Assembly (NCBI GenBank): GCA_009363175.1
Contig: CP045205.1
Span: 3,038,001 to 3,102,000 of the forward strand
Source of the DNA: Citrobacter telavivensis
GTDB taxonomy: Bacteria; Pseudomonadota; Gammaproteobacteria; Enterobacterales; Enterobacteriaceae
Direction of reading: 5' to 3'
DNA: 64,000 nt
The position numbers and the translations under genes are program-made. How positions within the stretch are numbered: the first letter of the stretch is position 1; every line of letters starts with the position of its first letter. Below, in pieces: positions 8,783 through 17,270 of the stretch. Under the pieces are notes generated by a model that did not search any database, was not told where the DNA came from, and was given only the letters and a program-made list of their open reading frames with translations.

Positions 8783-10159
8783 TCAGACACTCCACCCGCC
8801 ACCCAACGCTTTATACAAATCAATCTGCGCCAGCAGCAGGTTATTTTTCACCTGCACCACGCTGGTCTGTACTGAGAACAGCGTACGCTGCGCGTCCAGC
8901 ACGTCGAGATACGAGGAATAGCCGTTACGATAGCGGTTTTGCGCGATTCGCAAGGTCTCCTGTGCGACCGCCTGTTGCGCCTGCAACTCCTGCAACTGCT
9001 CCTGATAACGGGTGATGGCATCCAGACTGTCGTTCACTTCTCTGAAGGCGTTGCGCACGGTTTTCTCGTAACCGTACAGCGCCTGATTGCGCTGGGACTG
9101 CGAAATATCCACCTGCGCGTTCAGCGCCTGACGGTTTAACAGCGGGGCAAGAATGCTGCCGCCAAGACTCCACAACTGAAGGGGATTATCGAGTAGAGCG
9201 GGCAGGGTGCGATCCTGTATCGATCCGCCGGCAGTGAGATTGAACGACGGTAGCAGGCTGGCGCGGGACGCCGCCAGTGAGGCATCGGCAGCAATCAACT
9301 GACGCTCGGCCTGGACAATATCCGGACGGCGATTAAGCAATGTTGACGGCAGCTGCGAGGGAATCTTCAGCGGCGTCAGCGCCTCGAAATCCGCGCTGCG
9401 ATCGACGCGTTGCGGGTTAGCGCCAAGCAAAATGCTCAATGCGTTCTCCTGCTGGGCAATCTGATGTTGCAAGAGCGGAATTTGCGCCCGCGTGGAGCGC
9501 AGTTCAGAGTCGGACTGCATGAGCTCCAGGCGCGAACTGTAGCCCGTTTCATACTGGCGTTTAGCCAGATTCAGCGCCTCTTCGCGGGATTTCACCGTCG
9601 CCTGGGTCACTTCCAGTTGTTCATCAAGCGCCAGCAGCGTGACATACCCGGAGGCGACCGATGATGCGATGGTCAAATCTGCCGCCGCGGCCGCCGCTTT
9701 TTGCGCCTCCAGCGAGGCCTGCGCTGCACGCGCCGTACTGCGGTTAACCCCCCAGATATCGACGTCATAACTGGCAGTCAGGCTGCCTTTATACAGCGTA
9801 CTGTAAATGGGCAGTCCGGTGGCGGCGGACTGTGCGCGGGCGCGGGTGCCAGCAAGGCTGGCATCCAGTGAGGGAAACAGGCTGCCCTGCGCGGCATAGA
9901 CCTGCGCCTGGTATTCATTGATGCGCTCACGGGCGATCAGCACATCGCTGTTATTATTCAGCGCCTGATCGACATACTGATTCAGATAACGATCATGAAA
10001 ATTTCGCCACCACACCTGCTCTGCGGGGCTGGTGGGGCCGCTGGTTGCTCGCCAGGCGGCGGGGATTGCCAGTGAGGATGTCGCGGGCTGAACATCGACA
10101 GACTGACAGCCAACCAGCAGCAGGGCGACCGCCACGCCCGACAAGGGGCGGAAGGTCAT
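8783..10159 (-). CDS. Outer-membrane efflux lipoprotein (NodT/OprM type)
   Basis: A 458-residue outer-membrane factor. The N-terminus is a lipoprotein signal with lipobox LVGC. Two TolC/OEP repeats follow, each with long helices (Gln/Ala-rich, around residues 190-260 and 390-450) that would build the periplasmic tunnel, with short beta regions for the trimeric barrel. It belongs to the NodT branch of RND/MFS outer-membrane lipoproteins. The start overlaps the stop of the HlyD gene by four bases, so it is translated with the pump and adaptor upstream. It presumably gives this system its own exit channel in place of TolC. The exact substrate is unknown. Confidence 0.9.
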   Translation of the reverse strand: MTFRPLSGVAVALLLVGCQSVDVQPATSSLAIPAAWRATSGPTSPAEQVWWRNFHDRYLNQYVDQALNNNSDVLIARERINEYQAQVYAAQGSLFPSLDASLAGTRARAQSAATGLPIYSTLYKGSLTASYDVDIWGVNRSTARAAQASLEAQKAAAAAADLTIASSVASGYVTLLALDEQLEVTQATVKSREEALNLAKRQYETGYSSRLELMQSDSELRSTRAQIPLLQHQIAQQENALSILLGANPQRVDRSADFEALTPLKIPSQLPSTLLNRRPDIVQAERQLIAADASLAASRASLLPSFNLTAGGSIQDRTLPALLDNPLQLWSLGGSILAPLLNRQALNAQVDISQSQRNQALYGYEKTVRNAFREVNDSLDAITRYQEQLQELQAQQAVAQETLRIAQNRYRNGYSSYLDVLDAQRTLFSVQTSVVQVKNNLLLAQIDLYKALGGGWSV

Positions 10160-11238
10160 GGTTTCACCTCCCGGGTATCAATATGCACCTGTACCGACAT
10201 GCCGGGGCGCAGCAGCGCGACATCCTCTGGCTTGCCAAGCACTTCCACCCGTACCGGGATGCGCTGGGCTATTTTCACGAAGTTGCCGGTCGCGTTATCC
10301 GGCGTGATGGCGCTAAATTCCACGCCCGTTGCCGGCGAGATGCTCTCAACGCGGCCTTCATACTGTTTATCGTTTAAGGCATCGACGCTAAATTTCACCG
10401 GCTGACCGACGCGGAGGTCGGCCAACTGCGTCTCTTTGATATTCGCGATGACCCAGTGCTGAGATGGGACCAGGGTGGTGAGATGCGTACCGGCAGTGAC
10501 GTATGCCCCAAGCCGTACGGCGATTTGTCCAAGCTGACCGTCGCGCGGGGCGATGATCCGCGTGTTTTGCAGATCAATTTCCGCCAGTTCCAGCGCGGCC
10601 CTGGCGTTTTCCACATCCGCCTGCAACGCGTCGCGGTTAACAATCACGGTCTGCAAATCCTGGCGCGACATGTCCAGCGTCGCTTGGGCCTGATCGATAT
10701 CAGCGCTGCCCTGCGCCGCGCTGGCGAGGGCGGCGTCACGCTCACGAATCGACAGTGAGCCATCAGCCGTCAAATCTTTCACTCGTTTCAGATCGGCCTG
10801 GGTCTTCAGACTTTGCGCTTTGGCATTTCTCAGAATGGCCTCGTTGCGCACAATCACGGCTTCCGCGCTCTTACGCTGCTGCTGATTATTGTTGAGCGCG
10901 GCGATTTTCATCGCCAGCTGCGCCTGAGCCTGATGCACTCGCTGACGATAGATGCGGTCATCTATCTGCAATAACAGATCGCCTTTTTTAACCTGCACGA
11001 AATCCTGCACGTTCACCTGGGTGATGTAGCCGTTCACCTGCGGGCTGATAAACGTCGTTTGCCCGCGCACATAGGCGTTATCGGTAAACTGCGTATGGCG
11101 GGTAAACGGCGGAAGCTGCCACGCATACAGGATCACCAGCACGCCGACGATGCCAATCGCTGCAGCGGCAAAAATGGAGACAATGCGCAAATTATTGCGG
11201 GTGTGGGCCTGCTCTTTGGCGGCATCCTGCTGACTCAT
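10156..11238 (-). CDS. HlyD/EmrA-family membrane fusion protein
   Basis: A 360-residue periplasmic adaptor. A short cytoplasmic N-terminus is followed by one transmembrane segment (about residues 18-40), a barrel-sandwich (biotinyl-lipoyl-like) domain, a long alpha-helical hairpin (about 95-200, Gln/Ala/Asp-rich heptads) and the second lipoyl half with the beta-barrel (NTRIIAPRDGQLGQIAVRLG). The start at 11238 is chosen because AGGAG precedes it by eight bases and it opens just before the membrane anchor. It sits between the MFS pump and the outer-membrane factor in one operon, as EmrA does with EmrB. Confidence 0.9.
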   Translation of the reverse strand: MSQQDAAKEQAHTRNNLRIVSIFAAAAIGIVGVLVILYAWQLPPFTRHTQFTDNAYVRGQTTFISPQVNGYITQVNVQDFVQVKKGDLLLQIDDRIYRQRVHQAQAQLAMKIAALNNNQQQRKSAEAVIVRNEAILRNAKAQSLKTQADLKRVKDLTADGSLSIRERDAALASAAQGSADIDQAQATLDMSRQDLQTVIVNRDALQADVENARAALELAEIDLQNTRIIAPRDGQLGQIAVRLGAYVTAGTHLTTLVPSQHWVIANIKETQLADLRVGQPVKFSVDALNDKQYEGRVESISPATGVEFSAITPDNATGNFVKIAQRIPVRVEVLGKPEDVALLRPGMSVQVHIDTREVKP

Positions 11239-11279
11239 AACTGCTCCTGAGAGAACACTTTCAACATCATTATTTTCCG

Positions 11280-12950
11280 TTATTTGGTACCTGTGGCTTT
11301 CTTCAGCGCCAGATGCGCCGTCACGCGCAGACGCAGCAGACGCCAGAAAATCCACACCAGCGTGGCGGTAGCGATGCTGGCCGTCAGCAGGTAAGTATCA
11401 TTGTAGGCGAGGATATTGGCCTCAAGGGCGCTAACGTTCTGCAGTTGCAGCACGGCCTGGGTGTCCAGCAGCGCGCTGTCGCCAATCAGGCCCTTGTACA
11501 TCTGCGTATAGAGCTGTAGCCGCTCATTCACCAGCGGATTAAGCGTGGTGAGCTGGTCGGCCAGCAGACTGGAGTGGTATTTTTCGCGCCAGGTTTGAAA
11601 GGTGCCGAGGATCGCCGACCCTAGCAGGCCGCCGATGTTTTGACTCATCCCAAACAGCACGGAAAAGCTGACCAGATTTCGCGGATCGGCGACAACGCCA
11701 CCGATCCCGGCCAGCATCGCCGGGGCGAGAAAGAACGCGCTGCCGAAGCCAAGCAGAAACTGGCTAATCATCAACTGATCCGCACGCGTCAGGTTATTCG
11801 ACTGGCTGTCCAGCAGCGAGGCAACGATCATCAGCACCAGCGAGGTGACGATGGGCCAGGCTAGCCGCGTCGGCTTAATCGTCAGACAGCTGGCGACAAT
11901 GCCGCAAACAATCCCGGCAAAGATCGACCACGCGAGCCAGGTCATCTGCTCGTTCTGTAGTCCGGCATACTGCAGCCAGCCAATCACACCGGTATTTTGC
12001 TCCGCAAGGACAATGCGGATCAGCAGCATAATCAGCCCGAGACGTAAGATACTGCCGCTCGACAACCAGCGGGTATTGAGCAGGGGGTTGCTGCGGTTAT
12101 GTTCAAACGTGATGGCGGCAATGATGAGCACCGTGGCCAGCGCCAGCGACCAGCCTATCCACGGCGCTTCAAACCACCAGTCCAGGCGCCCCAGCGACAG
12201 CACGGCGCAAAGTAATGCCATCCCCGGTGCCAGTAAAATAAACGTGATGAAGTCTTTCTTTTCAAACACCTTTTTGCGATCGCCCGGTGGTAGCTTCAGG
12301 GCGATGACGCAGCCCAGCGAGATCAGCGCCAGACCCAACTCAAAAAAGTACAGGCCGCGCCATTCATCAAGCTGTAGCAGTTCAGTCGAAAACAGACGGG
12401 CTATTGGGATCGCCAGCGATGAGCCGGTAATCCCTATCGTCAGCGCCTTGAGACGATGTTTCGCCGGCCACGCCTGAATCTGATAATAAATCCCCAGCGA
12501 ACTGAGCGCGGCGGCGACCATGCCGTGCGCGGCACGCACCATGAGTGCAGAGCTCAGATCGTTAACAAACAGGTGGAAGAAGGTGACCAGCACGTACAGC
12601 ACCAGAAACCCTTCGGTGAACGCCCGCAATCCGTATTGCTGGCGAAATTTCACCAGTAGCAGGTTGATAGAGACATTGGTCATCACGTAAACCGCGGGTA
12701 GCCATGCGATCTCCGTTGACCAGGCCGCAAAGGTGCCCTGCAAATTTTGCAGGTTGGCGGAAACCATCGCGTTGCCTAATGCCCCCGTCAGACACACCAG
12801 CAGGCCAACTACACCATAAGCAATACGCTTAGGCGTGCTGTGAACAGGCGTCGAAGGAGAGCCCAGCAGAGCCGGTTTTTCGTGAGGCTGCCAGTCGCGA
12901 GGCGCGTAGGGATCGCGTTGAGGCAGACGCATAAGGTTTTTTACCTTCAT
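11280..12950 (-). CDS. DHA2 (EmrB-like) MFS multidrug transporter
   Basis: A 556-residue protein with about 14 predicted hydrophobic segments, the size and layout of DHA2 drug:proton antiporters. The N-terminal 45 residues are hydrophilic and Pro-rich. It heads a three-gene operon (pump, adaptor, outer-membrane lipoprotein) and so would expel a drug or toxic metabolite across both membranes. The start is uncertain: ATG at 12950 has no clear ribosome site, while ATG at 12932 (MRLPQR) lies ten bases after GAAGGT. A SlyA-like palindrome lies 12-25 bases upstream of the first ATG. I do not recognise a specific named homologue. Confidence 0.88.
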   Translation of the reverse strand: MKVKNLMRLPQRDPYAPRDWQPHEKPALLGSPSTPVHSTPKRIAYGVVGLLVCLTGALGNAMVSANLQNLQGTFAAWSTEIAWLPAVYVMTNVSINLLLVKFRQQYGLRAFTEGFLVLYVLVTFFHLFVNDLSSALMVRAAHGMVAAALSSLGIYYQIQAWPAKHRLKALTIGITGSSLAIPIARLFSTELLQLDEWRGLYFFELGLALISLGCVIALKLPPGDRKKVFEKKDFITFILLAPGMALLCAVLSLGRLDWWFEAPWIGWSLALATVLIIAAITFEHNRSNPLLNTRWLSSGSILRLGLIMLLIRIVLAEQNTGVIGWLQYAGLQNEQMTWLAWSIFAGIVCGIVASCLTIKPTRLAWPIVTSLVLMIVASLLDSQSNNLTRADQLMISQFLLGFGSAFFLAPAMLAGIGGVVADPRNLVSFSVLFGMSQNIGGLLGSAILGTFQTWREKYHSSLLADQLTTLNPLVNERLQLYTQMYKGLIGDSALLDTQAVLQLQNVSALEANILAYNDTYLLTASIATATLVWIFWRLLRLRVTAHLALKKATGTK

Positions 12951-12961
12951 TGAATCTATTT

Positions 12962-12975
12962 ATTAGCAGACTAAT
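12962..12975 (-). promoter_or_regulatory. SlyA/MarR-like operator before the efflux operon
   Basis: ATTAGCAGACTAAT is a perfect 5-bp inverted repeat with a 4-base centre. It differs from the SlyA consensus TTAGCAAGCTAA only in two central bases. It sits directly upstream of the pump start codon, where a bound regulator would block transcription or be displaced by a ligand. No regulator gene is next to the operon, so a distant SlyA/MarR-type protein is implied. Confidence 0.55.
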
Positions 12976-13056
12976 GGTAATGTATGTTACGTAAATTATA
13001 AATCAAGTGAATAGGAAAACGCCTGGTAAATCAAATGTTCCGTGCAGGTATTACAT

Positions 13057-13081
13057 CAAAGCGGCCAGAGGGTCTGGCCGC
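13057..13081 (-). terminator. Hairpin after ydfJ
   Basis: A perfect 9-bp stem (GCGGCCAGA/TCTGGCCGC, 3-base loop) ends just past the ydfJ stop. On the minus strand a short TTTG follows, so this is a weak intrinsic terminator. Confidence 0.6.
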
Positions 13082-13088
13082 GAAGGGA

Positions 13089-14408
13089 TTACAACACGTC
13101 GGGTTGGGCGTTGATCGCCGGGTTACGCTTCACCCGACTGGCAAAGAAAATGGCAACCAGGGATATCGCCACGGTGGTGAGCAGATACCACGCCACGGGC
13201 ACCCAGTCGCCGTCATATTTCGCCAACAGACCGGTGGCGATAAGGGGCGCGGTACCGCCTGCCAGCGCGGCGCCAATCTGGTAGCCAAGGGTGATGCCGG
13301 TGTAGCGAACGTTGGCGCTGAAGATTTCGGAACACAGTGTTCCCAGTACCGCCGTCACCGGAGCCCAAAGCACACCGAACATCACGATTGTCGCCAGCAT
13401 AATGCCCCAGGTAGTGCCGGTATTGAGCAGCAGGAACCACGGCACGATAAACAAGCCAAGCAGGGAGACGCTGATGGCATACATCCGTTTACGCCCGATC
13501 TTGTCCGACAGCAGGCCCATCAACGGGATCATCACGGTGGCGATCAGCGCGCCAACGGTGACGGCTTCCAGCACCTGAGATTTCTGATAGCTGAGGGTGC
13601 TCGTGGCATAGCTGACCACAAAGGTCGAGAAAATATAGAACGGTGCGGTTTCCACCACCTTCAACCCGGCGGCAATCAACACTTCACGCCAGTGATGGGT
13701 CAGCGTATCGCGCAGCGGCGCTTTGGCGACCTGACCAGACGCTTTCACTTTTTTAAAGTCCGGCGTTTCGTCGATATCCCGACGGATCCACAACCCTAAC
13801 AGCACCAGCACGGAGCTCAGCAAGAACGGAATGCGCCAGCCCCAGGAGAGAAAATCCTCTTCGCTAAACAGGGTCATCAGCGACACGATAAACGTCGCCA
13901 TCAGCATCCCAATCGTCACGCCCGCCTGCGGAATACTGCCGAAGAAGCCTTTGCGTTTTTCCGGCGCGTACTCATAGGCCAGCAGCAGCGCGCCGCCCCA
14001 TTCGCCGCCAATGCCCATCCCCTGGATGATGCGCATCAGAATAAGCAGGATAGGGGCCCAGATACCGATCATGTCATAAGTGGGCAGCAGGCCAATCATC
14101 ACCGTCGCGCCGCCCATCAGGGAAAGCGTCAGTACCAGCGTCTTTTTACGCCCGATGCGATCGCCGATGTGGGCGAAAATCACCCCGCCAATCGGGCGAA
14201 TGAAAAAGGTCAGAGAGAAGGAGAGATACGAGAGGATAAGACCGATCACCGGGTCGACCATCGGGAAGAAAATCTTGTTGAACACCAGTGCTGCCGCGGT
14301 GCCATACAGGAAGTAGTCGAACCACTCAATCGCACTGCCGGTCAGACTGGCGACAAGTACCTTCTTATTTTTCTTCAGAATAGCCGTACTGCTTTCATGG
14401 GTTGTCAT
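13089..14408 (-). CDS. ydfJ: YdfJ, MHS-family MFS transporter
   Basis: A 439-residue, 12-segment major facilitator of the metabolite:H+ symporter family (relatives ShiA, ProP, KgtP). It carries the MHS loop motif HIGDRIGRKKTL after TM2, a second copy (SDKIGRKRM) between the halves, and QGMGIGGEWGG in TM4. The start MTTHESS is chosen over an upstream ATG because it matches the E. coli form. In K-12 ydfJ is interrupted by the Qin prophage; here it is intact. The transported compound is unknown, but the family usually carries carboxylates, shikimate-like acids or osmolytes. It is divergent from ydcF. Confidence 0.88.
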   Translation of the reverse strand: MTTHESSTAILKKNKKVLVASLTGSAIEWFDYFLYGTAAALVFNKIFFPMVDPVIGLILSYLSFSLTFFIRPIGGVIFAHIGDRIGRKKTLVLTLSLMGGATVMIGLLPTYDMIGIWAPILLILMRIIQGMGIGGEWGGALLLAYEYAPEKRKGFFGSIPQAGVTIGMLMATFIVSLMTLFSEEDFLSWGWRIPFLLSSVLVLLGLWIRRDIDETPDFKKVKASGQVAKAPLRDTLTHHWREVLIAAGLKVVETAPFYIFSTFVVSYATSTLSYQKSQVLEAVTVGALIATVMIPLMGLLSDKIGRKRMYAISVSLLGLFIVPWFLLLNTGTTWGIMLATIVMFGVLWAPVTAVLGTLCSEIFSANVRYTGITLGYQIGAALAGGTAPLIATGLLAKYDGDWVPVAWYLLTTVAISLVAIFFASRVKRNPAINAQPDVL

Positions 14409-14796
14409 TAACTTAAAACCTCCGCCAGAGAACAAAGAAGGTGTCACCTGGCGGTGCGGCAGGTGCAACCTGTTACGTTAAATGGTTGTAAAATTGTTAA
14501 TTAAACTAGGTGTGTTATTAACATTTCACAAGTGGCGTCACGCGGGAATGGGCTGAAAAGAGAGTAATTTGTCAGTGTTATTTTCTGCAAAAACAAAATA
14601 TTTAACGTTAATCATTCATTAGGTGTCAGTTAAACAGGATAGTAAGCAGGTGCAACCGCCCGGTTTTTAGACGTTTTGTGTTATTTCACGCAGATGATAA
14701 AAAAAGCGTCGAAATATCAATCATCAACCTTTCAGAGAGATCTGCTGTTTATTCAGCGTGGGTGGGGTACTCTGCTGCAATGTGAGGAGGAGCCTA
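14409..14796. other. Divergent ydfJ/ydcF intergenic region (388 bp)
   Basis: This AT-rich stretch has no open frame of note. It holds two copies of GCAGGTGCAACC, at 14459-14470 and 14646-14657. The first copy belongs to a near-palindrome CAGGT-GCA-ACCTG in the ydfJ leader. Promoters for both genes must lie here, but no sigma-70 pair stands out clearly. Confidence 0.5.
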
Positions 14797-15594
14797 ATGA
14801 TGCAACCGTTCCCGAAACTTTCCGCCACCACCCTTGAGGCTGCCAATACGGTGGGGCAGTGGCTGGCGCAGGATGACTTCTGCGGGGAGGCCGCTTACCC
14901 GGCAGACTGTGTGGTACTGGCGGGCAATGCCGTCATCCCGACGATTGACGCCGCCTGTCGAATTGCTCAGGAGCAAGATATTCCGCTGCTGATTACCGGT
15001 GGGATTGGTCATTCCACAACCTTCCTGTATGCTGCCGTCGCCCAACATCCGCGCTACAACACGATTCAGACCACTGGTCGCGCCGAAGCCGCCATTCTGG
15101 CGGATATTGCCCGCCAGGTCTGGCATATCCCCGCCGATAAAATTTGGCTGGAAGACAGGTCAACCAACTGTGGGGAAAACGCCCTTTTTAGCGCGCAGAT
15201 GATTGCTCAGGCCGCAGAACCGATTAACACCGCCATCGTGGTACAGGATCCCACTATGCAGCGGCGCACGGTGGCGACCTTTCGTCGGGTGACCCGTGAC
15301 GATCCGGACGCGCCGCGCTGGTTGAGCCATCCGGGATTTACGCCCGTATTGCGTCAGCAGGAAGACGGTGTTGCGTTCGCCAACGACCCGGACGGTCTGT
15401 GGACGGTCGATCGCTATTTAGCGCTGGTGGTGGGGGAAATCCCGCGCTTGCGCAATGATGAAACCGGCTATGGCCCTCGTGGGCGCGACTTCATCGTGCA
15501 TGTGGATTTCCCGCCAGAGGTCGAAGCCGCGTGGCAGACACTGCAACAGGATGCGGCGCTGAATGACGCGATGAACAACCGTTCGCTGCGCTAA
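14797..15594 (+). CDS. ydcF: YdcF, DUF218 (SAM-binding) protein
   Basis: A 265-residue DUF218 protein that matches E. coli YdcF along its length, including CVVLAGNAV near residue 36, LLITGGIGHSTTFLY, STNCGENA and VVQDPTMQRRT. The E. coli structure shows a Rossmann-type fold that binds S-adenosylmethionine; no reaction is established. The ATG at 14797 follows GAGGAGG with six bases between, while the adjacent ATG at 14800 is also possible. The gene is monocistronic. A 9-bp stem (GCCCGTTTG/CAAACGGGC) lies at 15600-15631, but without a T-run. Confidence 0.93.
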   Translation: MMQPFPKLSATTLEAANTVGQWLAQDDFCGEAAYPADCVVLAGNAVIPTIDAACRIAQEQDIPLLITGGIGHSTTFLYAAVAQHPRYNTIQTTGRAEAAILADIARQVWHIPADKIWLEDRSTNCGENALFSAQMIAQAAEPINTAIVVQDPTMQRRTVATFRRVTRDDPDAPRWLSHPGFTPVLRQQEDGVAFANDPDGLWTVDRYLALVVGEIPRLRNDETGYGPRGRDFIVHVDFPPEVEAAWQTLQQDAALNDAMNNRSLR

Positions 15595-15681
15595 CGGCTG
15601 CCCGTTTGGGTGTATTTTCTCTCAAACGGGCAAAATACGAAGGCCTGCCTTTTCGTTCTCCCGAGCCCGATCCCCCTCTTT

Positions 15682-15697
15682 TATGAAGCAGTTCACA
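15682..15697 (+). promoter_or_regulatory. CRP-like site before aldA
   Basis: TATGA-N6-TCACA differs by one base from the CRP consensus TGTGA-N6-TCACA. It lies 95-110 bases before the aldA start. E. coli aldA is known to be under catabolite control, which fits. Confidence 0.55.
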
Positions 15698-15791
15698 GAA
15701 TCACGACGCCGGTCGGGATCGCTGAGGCATGATTGATATTTATTAACAATAGTTTTACTTGTTAAAAACAATTCAATCACAGGAGCAGCGC

Positions 15792-17231
15792 ATGTCAGTA
15801 CCCGTACAACATCCTATGTATATCGATGGACAGTTTGTGACCTGGCACGAAAATGCCTGGATTGATGTCGTCAACCCGGCGACCGAAGAGGTGATTTCGC
15901 GTATTCCTGATGGTCGCGCCGAAGATGCGCGTAAAGCCATTGACGCCGCCGACCGCGCGCAGGCGGAGTGGGAAGCGCTACCGGCGATCGCTCGTGCGGG
16001 CTGGCTGCGCAAAATTGCCGCCGGGATCCGCGAGCGTGCCAGTGAAATCAGCGCCTTAATCGTCGCTGAGGGGGGCAAAATTCAGCAACTGGCGGAAGTG
16101 GAAGTCTCCTTTACCGCCGATTACCTCGACTATATGGCAGAGTGGGCGCGCCGTTACGAAGGCGAAATTCTGCAAAGCGACCGTCCCGGCGAGAATATTT
16201 TGCTGTTCAAGCGTGCGCTGGGGGTCACTACCGGGATCCTGCCGTGGAACTTCCCGTTCTTCCTCATTGCCCGCAAGCTGGCTCCGGCACTGTTGACCGG
16301 GAATACCATCGTGATTAAACCCAGCGAATTTACGCCCAATAACGCCATTGCGTTTGCCAAAATCGTCGACGACATTGGCCTGCCGCGCGGTGTGTTTAAC
16401 CTGGTGCTGGGGCGTGGCGAAACCGTCGGTCAGGAACTGGCAGGCAACCCGAAGGTGGCGATGGTCAGCATGACCGGTAGCGTTGCCGCGGGTGAGAAGA
16501 TTATGGCGACGGCGGCGAAGAATATCACCAAAGTGTGCCTGGAACTGGGCGGCAAGGCACCGGCCATTGTGATGGAGGATGCCGATCTTGAGTTGGCGGT
16601 GAAAGCGATTGTTGATTCACGGGTGATCAACACCGGGCAGGTGTGCAACTGCGCTGAGCGCGTATATGTGCAAAAAGGGATTTATGACCAGTTTGTGAAC
16701 CGTCTGGGTGAAGCCCTGAAGGCGGTGCAGTTTGGCAATCCAGGCGAGCGTAACGACATCGCCATGGGACCGCTTATCAATGCTGCCGCTCTGCAACGTG
16801 TTGAGCAGAAAGTGGCGCGCGCGGTACAGGAGGGCGCGCGGGTGGCGCTCGGCGGTAAAGCCGTTGAGAGTAAAGGTTATTATTATCCCCCCACGCTGTT
16901 GCTGGATGTCCGTCAGGAGATGGCCATTATGCACGAAGAGACTTTCGGTCCGGTGCTGCCCGTTGTGGTCTTCAACACGCTGGAGGAGGCCATCGCGATG
17001 GCGAATGACAGCGACTACGGTCTGACGTCGTCAATTTATACGCAGAATCTCAACGTGGCGATGAAAGCCATTAAAGGACTGAAGTTTGGCGAGACCTATA
17101 TTAATCGCGAGAACTTTGAAGCGATGCAGGGCTTCCACGCGGGCTGGCGTAAGTCGGGGATTGGTGGTGCTGACGGCAAACACGGGCTGAACGAATACCT
17201 GCAAACCCAGGTGGTCTATTTGCAGTCCTGA
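15792..17231 (+). CDS. aldA: AldA, lactaldehyde/glycolaldehyde dehydrogenase
   Basis: A 479-residue NAD-dependent aldehyde dehydrogenase with the E. coli AldA length. It shows the oxyanion Asn region (LPWNFPFF), the catalytic Glu (LELGGKAP), the nucleophile Cys285 (GQVCNCAERVY) and the EETFGPVLPV segment. It oxidises L-lactaldehyde to lactate and glycolaldehyde to glycolate in fucose, rhamnose and glycol catabolism. The start at 15792 follows AGGAGCAGCGC and begins MSVPVQHP as in E. coli, so an upstream in-frame ATG is rejected. A CRP-like site lies upstream. It is convergent with gapC. Confidence 0.97.
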   Translation: MSVPVQHPMYIDGQFVTWHENAWIDVVNPATEEVISRIPDGRAEDARKAIDAADRAQAEWEALPAIARAGWLRKIAAGIRERASEISALIVAEGGKIQQLAEVEVSFTADYLDYMAEWARRYEGEILQSDRPGENILLFKRALGVTTGILPWNFPFFLIARKLAPALLTGNTIVIKPSEFTPNNAIAFAKIVDDIGLPRGVFNLVLGRGETVGQELAGNPKVAMVSMTGSVAAGEKIMATAAKNITKVCLELGGKAPAIVMEDADLELAVKAIVDSRVINTGQVCNCAERVYVQKGIYDQFVNRLGEALKAVQFGNPGERNDIAMGPLINAAALQRVEQKVARAVQEGARVALGGKAVESKGYYYPPTLLLDVRQEMAIMHEETFGPVLPVVVFNTLEEAIAMANDSDYGLTSSIYTQNLNVAMKAIKGLKFGETYINRENFEAMQGFHAGWRKSGIGGADGKHGLNEYLQTQVVYLQS

Positions 17232-17244
17232 TCGGCGAAGAAGA

Positions 17245-17262
17245 GCGGAGGTTTCCCTCCGC
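17245..17262. terminator. Hairpin between convergent aldA and gapC
   Basis: GCGGAGG-TTTC-CCTCCGC is a perfect 7-bp stem in the 39-base gap between the two convergent genes. On the plus strand CTTTACGTTT follows, which supports termination of aldA transcription. It may serve both genes. Confidence 0.65.
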
Positions 17263-17270
17263 CTTTACGT

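Noticed and set aside
13035..13799. A 254-codon open frame opposite ydfJ
   Set aside because: It is an antisense shadow of a well-supported MFS gene; composition is His/Gln/Arg-rich and it has no ribosome site or known relative.
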